This document shows positions 1 through 7,375 of a stretch of DNA of 22,674 nt, one piece after another. The DNA comes from an uncultured Campylobacter sp. (GTDB lineage Bacteria > Campylobacterota > Campylobacteria > Campylobacterales > Campylobacteraceae): assembly GCF_938030815.1 (NCBI RefSeq), contig NZ_CALHII010000056.1, positions 1 through 22,674 of the forward strand. The letters run 5' to 3'. The notes beneath the pieces are model-generated. The model was not told the DNA's origin. It saw only the letters and a list, made by a program, of their open reading frames with translations, and searched no databases. The first letter of the stretch is position 1, and every line of letters begins with the position of its first letter. The position numbers and the translations under genes were made by a program.

Positions 1-1
1 C

Positions 2-457
2 GAGTGCGAGGCGCGGGCCTGCGCCGGCGATAGAATCAAGACTGTATCGGATCTGCACGGCAAGCCGATCATCGCAGAAACCGGAACTACGGGCGAGGCG
101 TATTTTAGAAAAGAGGGCTTTGAAATTGTAAATTGCGCCACTGCAAATGAATGCTATAAAATGCTAAAGGACGGTAAGGGCATCGGATATGCGACAGACA
201 ATCTTATAGTTTTAGCTTATGCCGTAATCGACAGTGACACCGAGGTAAATATAAAGAATTTAGGCGTTTCGGATTTCTTAGGCATTGCGGTTTCTAAGGG
301 CAATAAGGATCTGCTTGAGTTCTTAAATGGCGAGCTAGTCAAGCTAAGCAAGAACGGCTTTATGAAAAAGACTTACGATGAGACGATAGAGCCGTATTAC
401 AAGGGCACTGCGGAGAAAAAATATTTCTTGCTAGATGACCTCTATAGCTTATTTTAG
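2..457 (+). CDS. Amino-acid-type ABC transporter substrate-binding protein, family 3 (C-terminal part only)
   Basis: The reading frame is open from base 2, so the gene begins before the window; about 151 residues of the C-terminal half are visible. It is homologous to the two complete solute-binding proteins that follow. It shares the SDLHGKPIIAETGTTGEAYF segment (second-lobe ligand loop), the Cys-x5-Cys pair (NCATANEC), the DTEVNIKNLG segment and the C-terminal KKYFLLDDLYS motif. At the usual ligand Asp position it reads ATDNL, so Asp is kept, but the earlier Asp of the IDG motif is replaced (GIGY). It is clearly more divergent than the next two copies are from each other. The family binds amino acids or similar small solutes in the periplasm and passes them to an ABC permease; none is in view. 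The ligand cannot be named from sequence. Confidence 0.88.
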   Translation, partial: ECEARACAGDRIKTVSDLHGKPIIAETGTTGEAYFRKEGFEIVNCATANECYKMLKDGKGIGYATDNLIVLAYAVIDSDTEVNIKNLGVSDFLGIAVSKGNKDLLEFLNGELVKLSKNGFMKKTYDETIEPYYKGTAEKKYFLLDDLYSLF

Positions 458-896
458 GCGGGCATAGCGGTACGGCTCGCCTGCATTTGCTTGCAGTAAG
501 CATAGCTGTGTGCTCTCGCTAGGTAAAATTTAAAAGGCTCGCATAGTCTTGCTATTTTGCCCGACTTTGCGAGCTTGGTTTAGATTGTAAGATTTTACTA
601 ACGCGTCGTTGCAGAATTTATAAAATTCCATAGAATTTCGCAGCAGCGCGCTATTTTTATGGCGCTAATAGACGCACAGAATTTTATAGCGAAGCGCTAA
701 AATTTAATGAGAGCAGGCGGAGCTTGATGCAAGGTAGCAAAATTTAAAAAGCCTCTATCATTATGTTTAGAAATTTTAGTTGCGAAATTTTATCGCTAAG
801 CTCGCAATTTAGGGAATAGTTTCGGTTCTAGTAAAATAAAATTTTAAGAAAATTTACATTACAATTACGAAAAATTTAAAATTCAAGGAGGAAATT
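458..896 (+). other. Non-coding spacer rich in AAATTT between solute-binding genes
   Basis: No ORF here looks like a gene. The stretch holds eight AAATTT hexamers (for example near 523, 698, 740, 770, 786, 840, 850 and 871) in about 440 bases, far more than base composition would give. There are short hairpin-capable pieces such as TAGCG-AAG-CGCTA near 687. The last 60 bases carry the promoter and ribosome binding site of the next gene. I see no RNA gene. Confidence 0.6.
860..865 (+). promoter_or_regulatory. Possible -10 box (TACAAT) for the solute-binding gene pair
   Basis: TACAAT lies 32 bases upstream of the ATG in an AT-rich stretch, with no obvious -35, as is common for sigma-70 promoters in Campylobacter. 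It would drive the two-gene transcript 897-2527. It rests on one hexamer match. Confidence 0.35.
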
Positions 897-1703
897 ATGA
901 AAAAGTCATTTTTTCTTATTCTATTGTCGGCGATCTTTGTTTTTGCGAATTCATTAAGCGAAATAAAGCAAAGCAAGGTTATCAGAGTGGGCGTTTATGA
1001 AAACGAGCCGCCTTTTAGCAAGTCAAGCGAGAAAGGCTTTGAAGGCTTCGAAGTCGAGCTTGCCAACGCGCTAGCTGGTAAAATTTTCGGCAATAGCGGC
1101 GGTCGTATCGAGCTTATCCCGGTAACGAACGAAGTGCGCTTCCCGATGCTTCAAAACAACCAAGCCGATATGATAATCGCGGCTGCAAGTATCACGGAGG
1201 AGCGCAAAGGTAGCGTTGATTTTTCGATGCCGTATTTTACGGTAAATTTGGGAATTTTAACGAAAAAAGACTCAAATATTCATAAAATAGGCGATCTGAT
1301 GGGCAAAAAGATCGGTATCATCCGCAAGACTACCGGCGAGGCATATATCAAAAAGGACGGCGGTTATAATGTTTCCTACTGCAACGATTCGGTTGATTGC
1401 TACAGGAGATTAAAAAGTGGCGAGATCGACGGGTATTGCAACAACAACCTTTTTGTAATGGTCTATCCGATCGTAGATCCTGCGGTCGAGGTCAATATAA
1501 AAAATTTAGGCGATAATGTATTCTTGGGCGTCGCGGTGCAAAAGGGTAACGCGGAGCTGCTAGAAGCGATCAACAAAGGCTTGATTGCGCTTAGCGAAGA
1601 GGGCTTTTTCAAAAAGGCTTACGAGGACACTTTCGAATCCTTCTATAAAGGCACCGTCGATAAAAAATATTTCTTACTCGACGATCTTTACAGCTTTTTT
1701 TAA
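897..1703 (+). CDS. Periplasmic solute-binding protein, family 3, copy with altered ligand site
   Basis: This 268-residue protein has an N-terminal signal peptide (residues 1-18, ending FAN-SLS) and no lipobox. The family-3 signature GFEVELANAL is at 50-59, the ITEER motif with the carboxylate-binding Arg at 103, and the second-lobe segment IIRKTTGEAY at 141-150. A Cys162-x5-Cys168 pair is shared by all three paralogues and could form a disulfide. The expected ligand-amino-group Asp, at 183 in the next copy (CDDNL), is Asn here (CNNNL), which may change ligand choice. A strong AAGGAGG sits 5 bases before the ATG. The stop is 17 bases before the next gene, so the two are probably co-transcribed. 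By hand alignment it is about 72% identical (194/268) to that copy. No permease or ATPase genes are adjacent; the substrate is unknown. Confidence 0.9.
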   Translation: MKKSFFLILLSAIFVFANSLSEIKQSKVIRVGVYENEPPFSKSSEKGFEGFEVELANALAGKIFGNSGGRIELIPVTNEVRFPMLQNNQADMIIAAASITEERKGSVDFSMPYFTVNLGILTKKDSNIHKIGDLMGKKIGIIRKTTGEAYIKKDGGYNVSYCNDSVDCYRRLKSGEIDGYCNNNLFVMVYPIVDPAVEVNIKNLGDNVFLGVAVQKGNAELLEAINKGLIALSEEGFFKKAYEDTFESFYKGTVDKKYFLLDDLYSFF

Positions 1704-1720
1704 TAAAAAAGGAATTTAAA

Positions 1721-2527
1721 ATGAAAAAATCACTGTTTTTAATTCTTTTATCTTGCATCTTTGCGCTTGCGAATTCTTTAAGCCAAATAAAGCAGAGTAA
1801 AGTCATTCGTATCGCCGTTTATGAAAATGAACCTCCGTTTAGTAGGGTCACGGATAACGGCTTTGAGGGCTTTGACGTAGAGCTTGCTAATGCAATCGGA
1901 GGCAAAATTTTAGGCGATACCGGCGGCAGGATCGAGCTCATACCGGTATCGGCGCAAGCTCGCTTTCCGTCCATTCAAAATAATCAGGCAGATATGCTTA
2001 TCGCGGCTGCAAGCGTTACTGAGGAGAGAAAGAAAAATTATGAGTTTTCGATGCCCTATCTTTCGGTAAATTCCGGAGTTTTAACCAGAAAAAGCGACAA
2101 TATCCAAAAAATGAGCGATCTGCGAGGTAAGAAAGTAGGCGTCATCCGCGGCTCGACGGGCGAAGCGTTTATGCAAAAGGACGGCGGCTACAATCTAGTG
2201 TATTGCAAAAATTCCTCCGATTGCTACAAACGGTTAAAGAGCGGCGAAATCGATGGCGCGTGCGACGATAATCTATTTGTGATGGTCTATCCGGTCGCAG
2301 ATCCTAGCGTCGAGGTTAATATCAAAAGCCTCGGCGAGAACGTATTTTTAGGCATCGCGATGCAAAAAGGCAACGCAGATCTCGCAGAAGCCGTTAATCA
2401 AGCGCTCATTTCGCTTAGCAAAGAGGGCTTTTTCAAAAAGGCGTATAACGATACTTTCGAGCCTTTCTACAAAGGCACCGTCGATAAAAAATACTTCCTT
2501 TTAGACGACATATACAGCTTCTTTTAG
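1721..2527 (+). CDS. Periplasmic solute-binding protein, family 3, tandem copy
   Basis: This second complete copy is also 268 residues and aligns without gaps to the previous one. It has a signal peptide at 1-18 (a Cys at 12 sits too close to the start to be a credible lipobox), GFDVELANAI at 50-59, Arg103 in VTEER, the VIRGSTGEAF ligand loop at 141-150, the Cys162/Cys168 pair, and Asp183 in CDDNL, the usual contact for the amino group of an amino-acid ligand. AAGGA lies 8 bases before the ATG. Of the two complete copies this one looks canonical for amino-acid binding. Tandem paralogues without a transporter in view suggest either sharing one permease encoded elsewhere or different ligand ranges. 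The gene symbol is withheld because PEB1/CjaA-like relatives cannot be told apart by eye. Confidence 0.9.
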   Translation: MKKSLFLILLSCIFALANSLSQIKQSKVIRIAVYENEPPFSRVTDNGFEGFDVELANAIGGKILGDTGGRIELIPVSAQARFPSIQNNQADMLIAAASVTEERKKNYEFSMPYLSVNSGVLTRKSDNIQKMSDLRGKKVGVIRGSTGEAFMQKDGGYNLVYCKNSSDCYKRLKSGEIDGACDDNLFVMVYPVADPSVEVNIKSLGENVFLGIAMQKGNADLAEAVNQALISLSKEGFFKKAYNDTFEPFYKGTVDKKYFLLDDIYSFF

Positions 2528-2619
2528 AATTTTAAATTTAACGCAGGGCGTGGATTTGAAGCTTTCGGCTTTAAATTCTAACCCGCGCGGCATTAAATCT
2601 CGACTCCGCACGGCATTAA

Positions 2620-2636
2620 AATTTCGCCTCGAAATT
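2620..2636. terminator. Small hairpin between convergent genes
   Basis: AATTTCG-CCT-CGAAATT forms a 7-bp stem with a 3-base loop in the 243-base space between the convergent solute-binding gene and the membrane protein gene. There is no clean T-tract, so terminator function is a guess from position. Just upstream, GCGCGGCATTAAA and GCACGGCATTAAA form a short imperfect direct repeat. Confidence 0.25.
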
Positions 2637-2770
2637 CGCTTTAAAATTTCACTTCAAATTTTGTTAGTTCCGCTGCCGCACCGAAGCTCAGCGTACACAC
2701 GGCAGTCGCAATCTTCGGTATTTGCGACCATTTACGGCGCACAAAATTAGATCGAGCTAAGCTTTAAATT

Positions 2771-3514
2771 TTACTCCGAGCCCTTGGAATTTTTTAAATC
2801 CTGCATGCGCTCCTGCTGAGCCTGCACGAACGCGCTGTATCTCGTAAAAAGATAATCTTTGATCTCAAAAATCATCAACGTAAAAATCGAAGGCAGCGTA
2901 AAAAATCTAATCGTTATAAACACGAGATCAAGCGCGGTCAGATCATCGCCGCTCGCATGATACCCTCCCGCGTCCGCAGTTAAAATCCCGTGCAATACCT
3001 CGTAGTTGTAAAGGATAAAAATCGTCACGAAAAGCGTCGAGAGCTTCGATACGATCTTATTCATGATCTGCGCCACGTCCTCGTCGGCGATCACCGACAT
3101 CGCAAACCACACGAAAGTAAAGAACATCGGAAAGGCAATAGTGCGAATTAGCGAGTTATCAAGCTTCTCCGCGCCCGTCACCGCGATGATCGCAAACACC
3201 GTCGCAAAGGGGATCACGAAGAGTGCGAAGGCCATCGCCGATTTTATCGCCTTAAAAAAGCTATACGTAAGCAGAGGCGAGCCCAAAGCGAGCAAAAAAA
3301 TCGTCAGCGCGTAGTTGGCTTTGGCAAAATCGTATAGGTTAAACAGCGCAAATACCGATGCTGCTGCAAGTAGCGGTACGCTTAGCTTAAACACCGCCCC
3401 GTATTTGGCGTAGGCACGCGACACGATGGCGTCGAGCTTGCTAAATTTGACGTTTAAGCTTTGCGCCCTGATGAAAAACAAAATGACGAATTTGACGATT
3501 ACGTTTGGGCTCAT
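2771..3514 (-). CDS. Unknown integral membrane protein with about six transmembrane helices
   Basis: I do not recognise the family. The start is taken at the ATG (MSPNVIV, 247 residues) because GGAAAGG lies 5 bases upstream; a GTG two codons earlier would add only Met-Arg and overlap that site. Hydrophobic segments fall at roughly 45-64, 70-90, 95-115, 124-145, 160-180 and 198-218. A polar loop (TADAGGYHASGDD) precedes the last helix, and the C-terminus is charged and predicted cytoplasmic (QAQQERMQDLKNSKGSE). It stands alone: the convergent solute-binding genes end 243 bases away, and radA on the same strand ends almost 800 bases upstream, too far for an obvious shared transcript. Function unknown. 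Confidence 0.75.
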   Translation of the reverse strand: MSPNVIVKFVILFFIRAQSLNVKFSKLDAIVSRAYAKYGAVFKLSVPLLAAASVFALFNLYDFAKANYALTIFLLALGSPLLTYSFFKAIKSAMAFALFVIPFATVFAIIAVTGAEKLDNSLIRTIAFPMFFTFVWFAMSVIADEDVAQIMNKIVSKLSTLFVTIFILYNYEVLHGILTADAGGYHASGDDLTALDLVFITIRFFTLPSIFTLMIFEIKDYLFTRYSAFVQAQQERMQDLKNSKGSE

Positions 3515-4306
3515 ACGCACCTTTCCGTTTAAATTTATAAAATTTTATCCACGCTAGATTTGCGAAATTTTATCCGCAGAACCTGTCCGTAGAATTAGGC
3601 TTTGCCGACGGCTTATGCGGCCTGCGTTAAAATTTCATCGCGCTCTCGCTGCGTTGCTATCTTGCCGCCTTGTAGGCTTTGTCTTTTGGCTACGTGAGGC
3701 GGATCTGCGCGCTTTGGATTGCGTAGCGTCTCGTTAGCAAGCCCCCTAAGTTGCAGCGTGTCGCAGCAGCGCTCATTCGGCTCGGCGCGTGATACTTTGC
3801 TTGTGGTATCCGCACCCGCGCATGAGAGCTTGGCGCCGCTAAAATTTTATCGGCTCTTAGCTCTATGCGATACGTCCTGCGCACCGCGATAGAATTTTGC
3901 GCGACGCAAGGACCTATCGGGCTTGGCTTTGCGCCGCAAAGCACTCGCCTTGTATTGGCCTGGGATGCGGCGCGAATGATTAAATTTTAATCGCGCCCCC
4001 GTCGCGCCGTTTTAAAACTCAAATGAAATTTTATAGCTTCGCTCGCGTTCATGTGGCTTCGCAGCGTCGTTTCGTTTTTAAAACTCGGCGAATTTTAAAG
4101 CCGCTGCGATACGTAAAATTTTAAATATCGCACCCTATAAAGCCTATTTCGCTCGCTCGCACCGATCTCTAAGTTTATGCAAAAAGCGATAAGTCTGCGT
4201 GCGCCCTTCGCCGCGCCCATACAAAAGCAACGCGTCCCTTGCCGCTCAAAGCCTATTTTCGCTCGCTTGCGCCGCCTGCCAAGCCGAGGCTAGGAAGCGC
4301 ACCGCC
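3515..4306. other. Long non-coding stretch with imperfect direct repeats
   Basis: No frame shows protein-like content; the longest ORF (3690-3944, minus) is Arg/Ala/Ser-rich and matches nothing I know. The stretch begins with two copies of AAATTTTATCC (3541 and 3567). It also contains a 26/27-base imperfect repeat starting AAAGCCTATTTCGCTCGCTC at 4139-4164 and again at 4248-4274 with two substitutions and one extra T. Many TCGCTCG-type words and AAATTTTA words are scattered through it. It could be decayed gene material or structured RNA; I cannot tell. Confidence 0.5.
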
Positions 4307-5656
4307 TCACATCCAATCTAAAATTTGCGTGATCTCGGTAGCGTGGAAAATTTTAAGCCCCTGCGCGTTTTGCGGCTTCATCGGGACGATCGCGTTTTTA
4401 AATTTCTGCATCGCGGCTTCCTTCAGGCGCGCATCAAGGTTGAATATCTCTCTGATTTCTCCGTTTAGGCTCACCTCGCCGATGAAGACGCTTTCTTTGC
4501 TGATCGGGCGGTTTTTGAAGCTGCTTACGATCGCCGCGACGACGGCTAGATCGCACGCCGTTTCGGTGATTTTTACGCCGCCGCTGACGTTTACGAAGAC
4601 GTCGTATCCGCCAAGCCCGATCTCAAGCTTGCGATCAAGTAGCGCTAGAAGCATATCGAGGCGGTTTTTATCAAAGCCCGTAGCGCTGCGCTTCGGGTAG
4701 CCGCTCTCGCACACGAGCGCCTGGATCTCCACGACGAGCGCGCGCGTGCCCTCCATCGTGATCGTAATCGCCGAGCCGCTTACCGCCTTGCCTCGTGTGA
4801 AAAATTTACTCGCGACGTCCTTGGCGCTGACGAGCCCGTGCGGTCCCATCTCAAAAATTCCCACCTCGCTCGTAGCCCCAAAGCGGTTTTTAAAACCGCG
4901 CAAAATTCTAAGCTGCTTGCTCGTATCGCCCTCGAAATACAGCACCACGTCCACCATATGCTCTAGTATGCGCGGGCCCGCGATCGAGCCCTCTTTGGTG
5001 ATATGGCCGATGATGAAGATCGAAATCCCGCGCGCTTTGGCAAGTCGCATCAGCTCAAACGTGATCTCGCGCACCTGCGTGATCGAGCCAGGCGCGGAGG
5101 GGGCTTTGTCGCTAAAAAGAGTCTGGATACTGTCGATGACGATAAATTTATAATCCCTGCGCTCGACCTCTTCAAGCACGGCGCTCAGATTGATCTCGGT
5201 GAGCAAAAACAGCTGCTCGCTTATCGCGCCTAGCCGCTGCGCACGCATTTTGATCTGGCTTGCGCTCTCTTCGCCGCTTACGTAAAGCACGGCGCGGTCG
5301 TCGCTTGCTAAATTTGCCGCGATCTTAAGCAACAGCGTGGATTTTCCGATACCGGGGCTGCCGCCGATTAGCACGAGCGAGCCCTCTACGACGCCGCCTC
5401 CGAGGACTAAATTTAGCTCGCTATCCTTGGTGTCGATACGCGAAATTTGCTCGATCTGTATCTCGCTGATCGCTTTGGCGCTTGCGGATGAGGCGCGGGC
5501 AAGCTCGCCCTCGATCTCTTTTAGCGCTTTGATCTGAGCGGGCTTGAGCTCGACGAAGCTATCAAACGCGCCGCAGTCGGGGCATCTGCCGAGCCATCTG
5601 CTTTGCTGATTACCGCAGTGCTGGCACTCAAAAATTGTAGTTTTAATTTTCGCCAT
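4307..5656 (-). CDS. radA: DNA repair protein RadA
   Basis: The 449-residue length is typical of RadA, the bacterial RecA-like branch-migration ATPase/helicase that helps process recombination intermediates in the cytoplasm. It has a four-cysteine zinc finger (Cys11, Cys14, Cys25, Cys28), Walker A GGSPGIGKST at 98-107, Walker B FIVID at 171-175, and the RadA-specific KNRFG motif at 256-260. A C-terminal Lon-protease-like domain contains GGVKITETACDLAVV. The start ATG follows GAGGGAT at a good distance. The gene is transcribed alone, divergent from brnQ. In C. jejuni radA is, as I recall, next to ftsY; here brnQ and a DUF1963 gene lie between them. Confidence 0.97.
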   Translation of the reverse strand: MAKIKTTIFECQHCGNQQSRWLGRCPDCGAFDSFVELKPAQIKALKEIEGELARASSASAKAISEIQIEQISRIDTKDSELNLVLGGGVVEGSLVLIGGSPGIGKSTLLLKIAANLASDDRAVLYVSGEESASQIKMRAQRLGAISEQLFLLTEINLSAVLEEVERRDYKFIVIDSIQTLFSDKAPSAPGSITQVREITFELMRLAKARGISIFIIGHITKEGSIAGPRILEHMVDVVLYFEGDTSKQLRILRGFKNRFGATSEVGIFEMGPHGLVSAKDVASKFFTRGKAVSGSAITITMEGTRALVVEIQALVCESGYPKRSATGFDKNRLDMLLALLDRKLEIGLGGYDVFVNVSGGVKITETACDLAVVAAIVSSFKNRPISKESVFIGEVSLNGEIREIFNLDARLKEAAMQKFKNAIVPMKPQNAQGLKIFHATEITQILDWM

Positions 5657-5704
5657 TTTTATCCCTCGCTCATTTTGTTTAAATTTAGCCTTGAATTTCG
5701 CGAA

Positions 5705-5710
5705 ATTATA
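5705..5710 (-). promoter_or_regulatory. -10 box (TATAAT) for radA
   Basis: On the minus strand the sequence reads TTTTAAGTATAATTTC, giving a consensus TATAAT 49 bases upstream of the radA ATG with T-rich sequence before it, the usual Campylobacter sigma-70 pattern. Confidence 0.55.
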
Positions 5711-5817
5711 CTTAAAATTTTTAAAATTTTAGCCGCCCCGCGTGCTGTTTGCGGAATTAAAAATCACGAGATAGAGGATTTGCGGCTAAATTTAAATATG
5801 TTTTAAACATTTATAAC

Positions 5818-5823
5818 TATAAT
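5818..5823 (+). promoter_or_regulatory. -10 box (TATAAT) for brnQ
   Basis: A perfect TATAAT lies 33 bases upstream of the brnQ ATG, preceded by an AT-rich stretch without a clear -35. AGAAGG at 5844-5849 is the ribosome binding site, 6 bases before the ATG. Confidence 0.65.
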
Positions 5824-5855
5824 ACAAGCTTTACTTTATTTAAAGAAGGTTTAAG

Positions 5856-7187
5856 ATGAAGGGCAAGCTTAGTAGAAGCCAGTTTTTGACGATATCGCTT
5901 ACGCTATTTGCGATGTTTTTCGGTGCGGGAAATTTTATTTTTCCGCCGGGCTTAGGCAAGGATTCCGGACAGAATTTTTATGTCGCGATAATGTTTTTTT
6001 GCGCTACGGCGGTGCTTCTGCCGGTTCTCGGCGTCGCAGGCATTGCGCGCGCTAAGGGGCTTCAGAGCCTAGTGCGCCGCATAGATCCGGTGTTTGCGAT
6101 CGTTTTTACCGCGCTTTTATATCTTACGATCGGGCCGCTTTTTGCGATACCGCGCGCGGCAAATATGCCTTTTGACATCGCGATTAAGCCTTTTATTGCG
6201 GAGGAGCGTCTTCAAATTTGGCTATTTGTTTATTCTGCCGCATATTTTGCGCTGAACTATTACATCTGTATGAACCCTTCAAAGCTCGTCGATCTGCTCG
6301 GAAAATACCTCACGCCGATACTTTTGGCGCTTATTTTGCTGCTTTTCGGCGCGGGATTTTTGTTTCCGATCGGAGGTTTCGTCGCTCCTAGCGGAGAGTA
6401 TGTCGATCACGCCGCAGCAAAGGGCTTCGTAGAGGGCTATCAGACGATGGATGCGCTTGCGTCGCTGGCATTCGGAATCATCGTAATTAACGCCATTAAA
6501 GCAACCGGCGTAAGCGACGAGAAGCACCTCGTAACTTCCACGATAAAAGCAGGAATGATGTCGGGCGTCATACTGATGACGATATATTTTATGCTGGGCT
6601 ATCTAGGCGCGACCTCCGCGGAGCTTTTCAAAGATGCGCCGAATATCAACGGAGCGGAGCTTCTGTCGCGAGTAAGCGATCATTATTTTGGAAGAATTGG
6701 CGTCGTGATCCTAGGCAGTGCGTTTTTTCTAGCCTGCATCACCACGACGCTGGGTCTTATAAGCTCGGCTAGCGAATACTTCGAGGAGCTTACGAAAGGC
6801 AAGATCAAATACAAAACATGGGCGATCGCTTGGTGCGTGATCGGCTTTGGAGTTGCAAATTTCGGCCTTACGACCATCATCAAAGGCTCCATCCCGGTCC
6901 TCGTCGCCATCTATCCGATCTCGATCATGCTGATAATCCTCTCGCTGATCAACCCTTGGATCGATTCAAGCAAGCTGATTTACCGCGCCTGCGTCTATGT
7001 CTGCGTAGTCGAGGGCGTCATAAACGGGCTTGATATTTTGGGGATTTCGGTGCCGCTTATTACGTTTATCGTAAAGAGAATGCCGTTTTACGATTCGATG
7101 CTCGGCTGGATCGTGCCTAGCACCTTGACCTTCGCCGTGACCTACGTGCTGCATCTGATCTTTGAAAAAAGAGACGATAGTTTTTAA
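5856..7187 (+). CDS. brnQ: Branched-chain amino acid carrier protein (LIVCS family)
   Basis: This 443-residue inner-membrane protein is built of about twelve hydrophobic segments and has the family length. The N-terminus LTLFAMFFGAGNFIFPPGLG (residues 16-35) is the hallmark of BrnQ, a cation-coupled importer of leucine, isoleucine and valine. Further family-like segments are IGPLFAIPRAANMPFDIAI near 88-106 and SLAFGIIVINAIKATG near 203-218. It has its own promoter and a strong hairpin 25 bases after the stop, so it is probably a single-gene transcript. The solute-binding paralogues at the window start are a separate uptake type; a shared role in amino-acid supply is only suggestive. Confidence 0.94.
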   Translation: MKGKLSRSQFLTISLTLFAMFFGAGNFIFPPGLGKDSGQNFYVAIMFFCATAVLLPVLGVAGIARAKGLQSLVRRIDPVFAIVFTALLYLTIGPLFAIPRAANMPFDIAIKPFIAEERLQIWLFVYSAAYFALNYYICMNPSKLVDLLGKYLTPILLALILLLFGAGFLFPIGGFVAPSGEYVDHAAAKGFVEGYQTMDALASLAFGIIVINAIKATGVSDEKHLVTSTIKAGMMSGVILMTIYFMLGYLGATSAELFKDAPNINGAELLSRVSDHYFGRIGVVILGSAFFLACITTTLGLISSASEYFEELTKGKIKYKTWAIAWCVIGFGVANFGLTTIIKGSIPVLVAIYPISIMLIILSLINPWIDSSKLIYRACVYVCVVEGVINGLDILGISVPLITFIVKRMPFYDSMLGWIVPSTLTFAVTYVLHLIFEKRDDSF

Positions 7188-7211
7188 ATTTAAGAGCTAT
7201 TTTAAAATTTA

Positions 7212-7233
7212 GCCGGGCTCTACGGAGCTCGGC
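7212..7233. terminator. Hairpin terminator candidate after brnQ
   Basis: GCCGGGCTC-TACG-GAGCTCGGC makes a 9-bp GC-rich stem (one G-U pair) with a four-base loop, 25 bases after the brnQ stop. No immediate T-run follows, though TAAATTTTAA comes 8 bases later. Position and stem strength favour termination. Confidence 0.5.
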
Positions 7234-7339
7234 ACGCTTCTAAATTTTAATTCGCCATCGAATTTAATCTCTCATATTTTTCTATAGAATTTTGAGATAT
7301 AAAATTAAGCCGCCTTCAAAATTTAATCTAAATTTACGC

Positions 7340-7345
7340 TAAAAT
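7340..7345 (+). promoter_or_regulatory. Possible -10 box (TAAAAT) for the DUF1963 gene
   Basis: TAAAAT lies 31 bases before the ATG, in the same arrangement as at 11194-11199 and 17399-17404. AAAAGGA follows just before the start codon. It is a weak, single-hexamer call. Confidence 0.3.
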
Positions 7346-7375
7346 TATCAAAATAAAATCGTAAAAGGAAATAAG

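Noticed and set aside
1721..1774. Lipoprotein reading of the second solute-binding protein (Cys12 after LLS)
   Set aside because: The Cys lies only 11 residues from the start, within the hydrophobic core, and is Ala in the sister copy; a normal signal peptidase site follows at about residue 18.
2550..2750. 66-residue plus-strand ORF after the solute-binding genes
   Set aside because: Low-complexity Arg/Leu/Ser content made of AAATTT-type repeats, no ribosome binding site, and it lies in a convergent spacer.
3690..3944. 84-residue minus-strand ORF in the long spacer
   Set aside because: Arg/Ala/Ser-rich frame with no recognisable motif and no ribosome binding site; typical chance ORF in GC-richer DNA.
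4239..4700. 153-residue plus-strand ORF opposite radA
   Set aside because: It is the antisense shadow of the radA C-terminal region, which has strong motif support.
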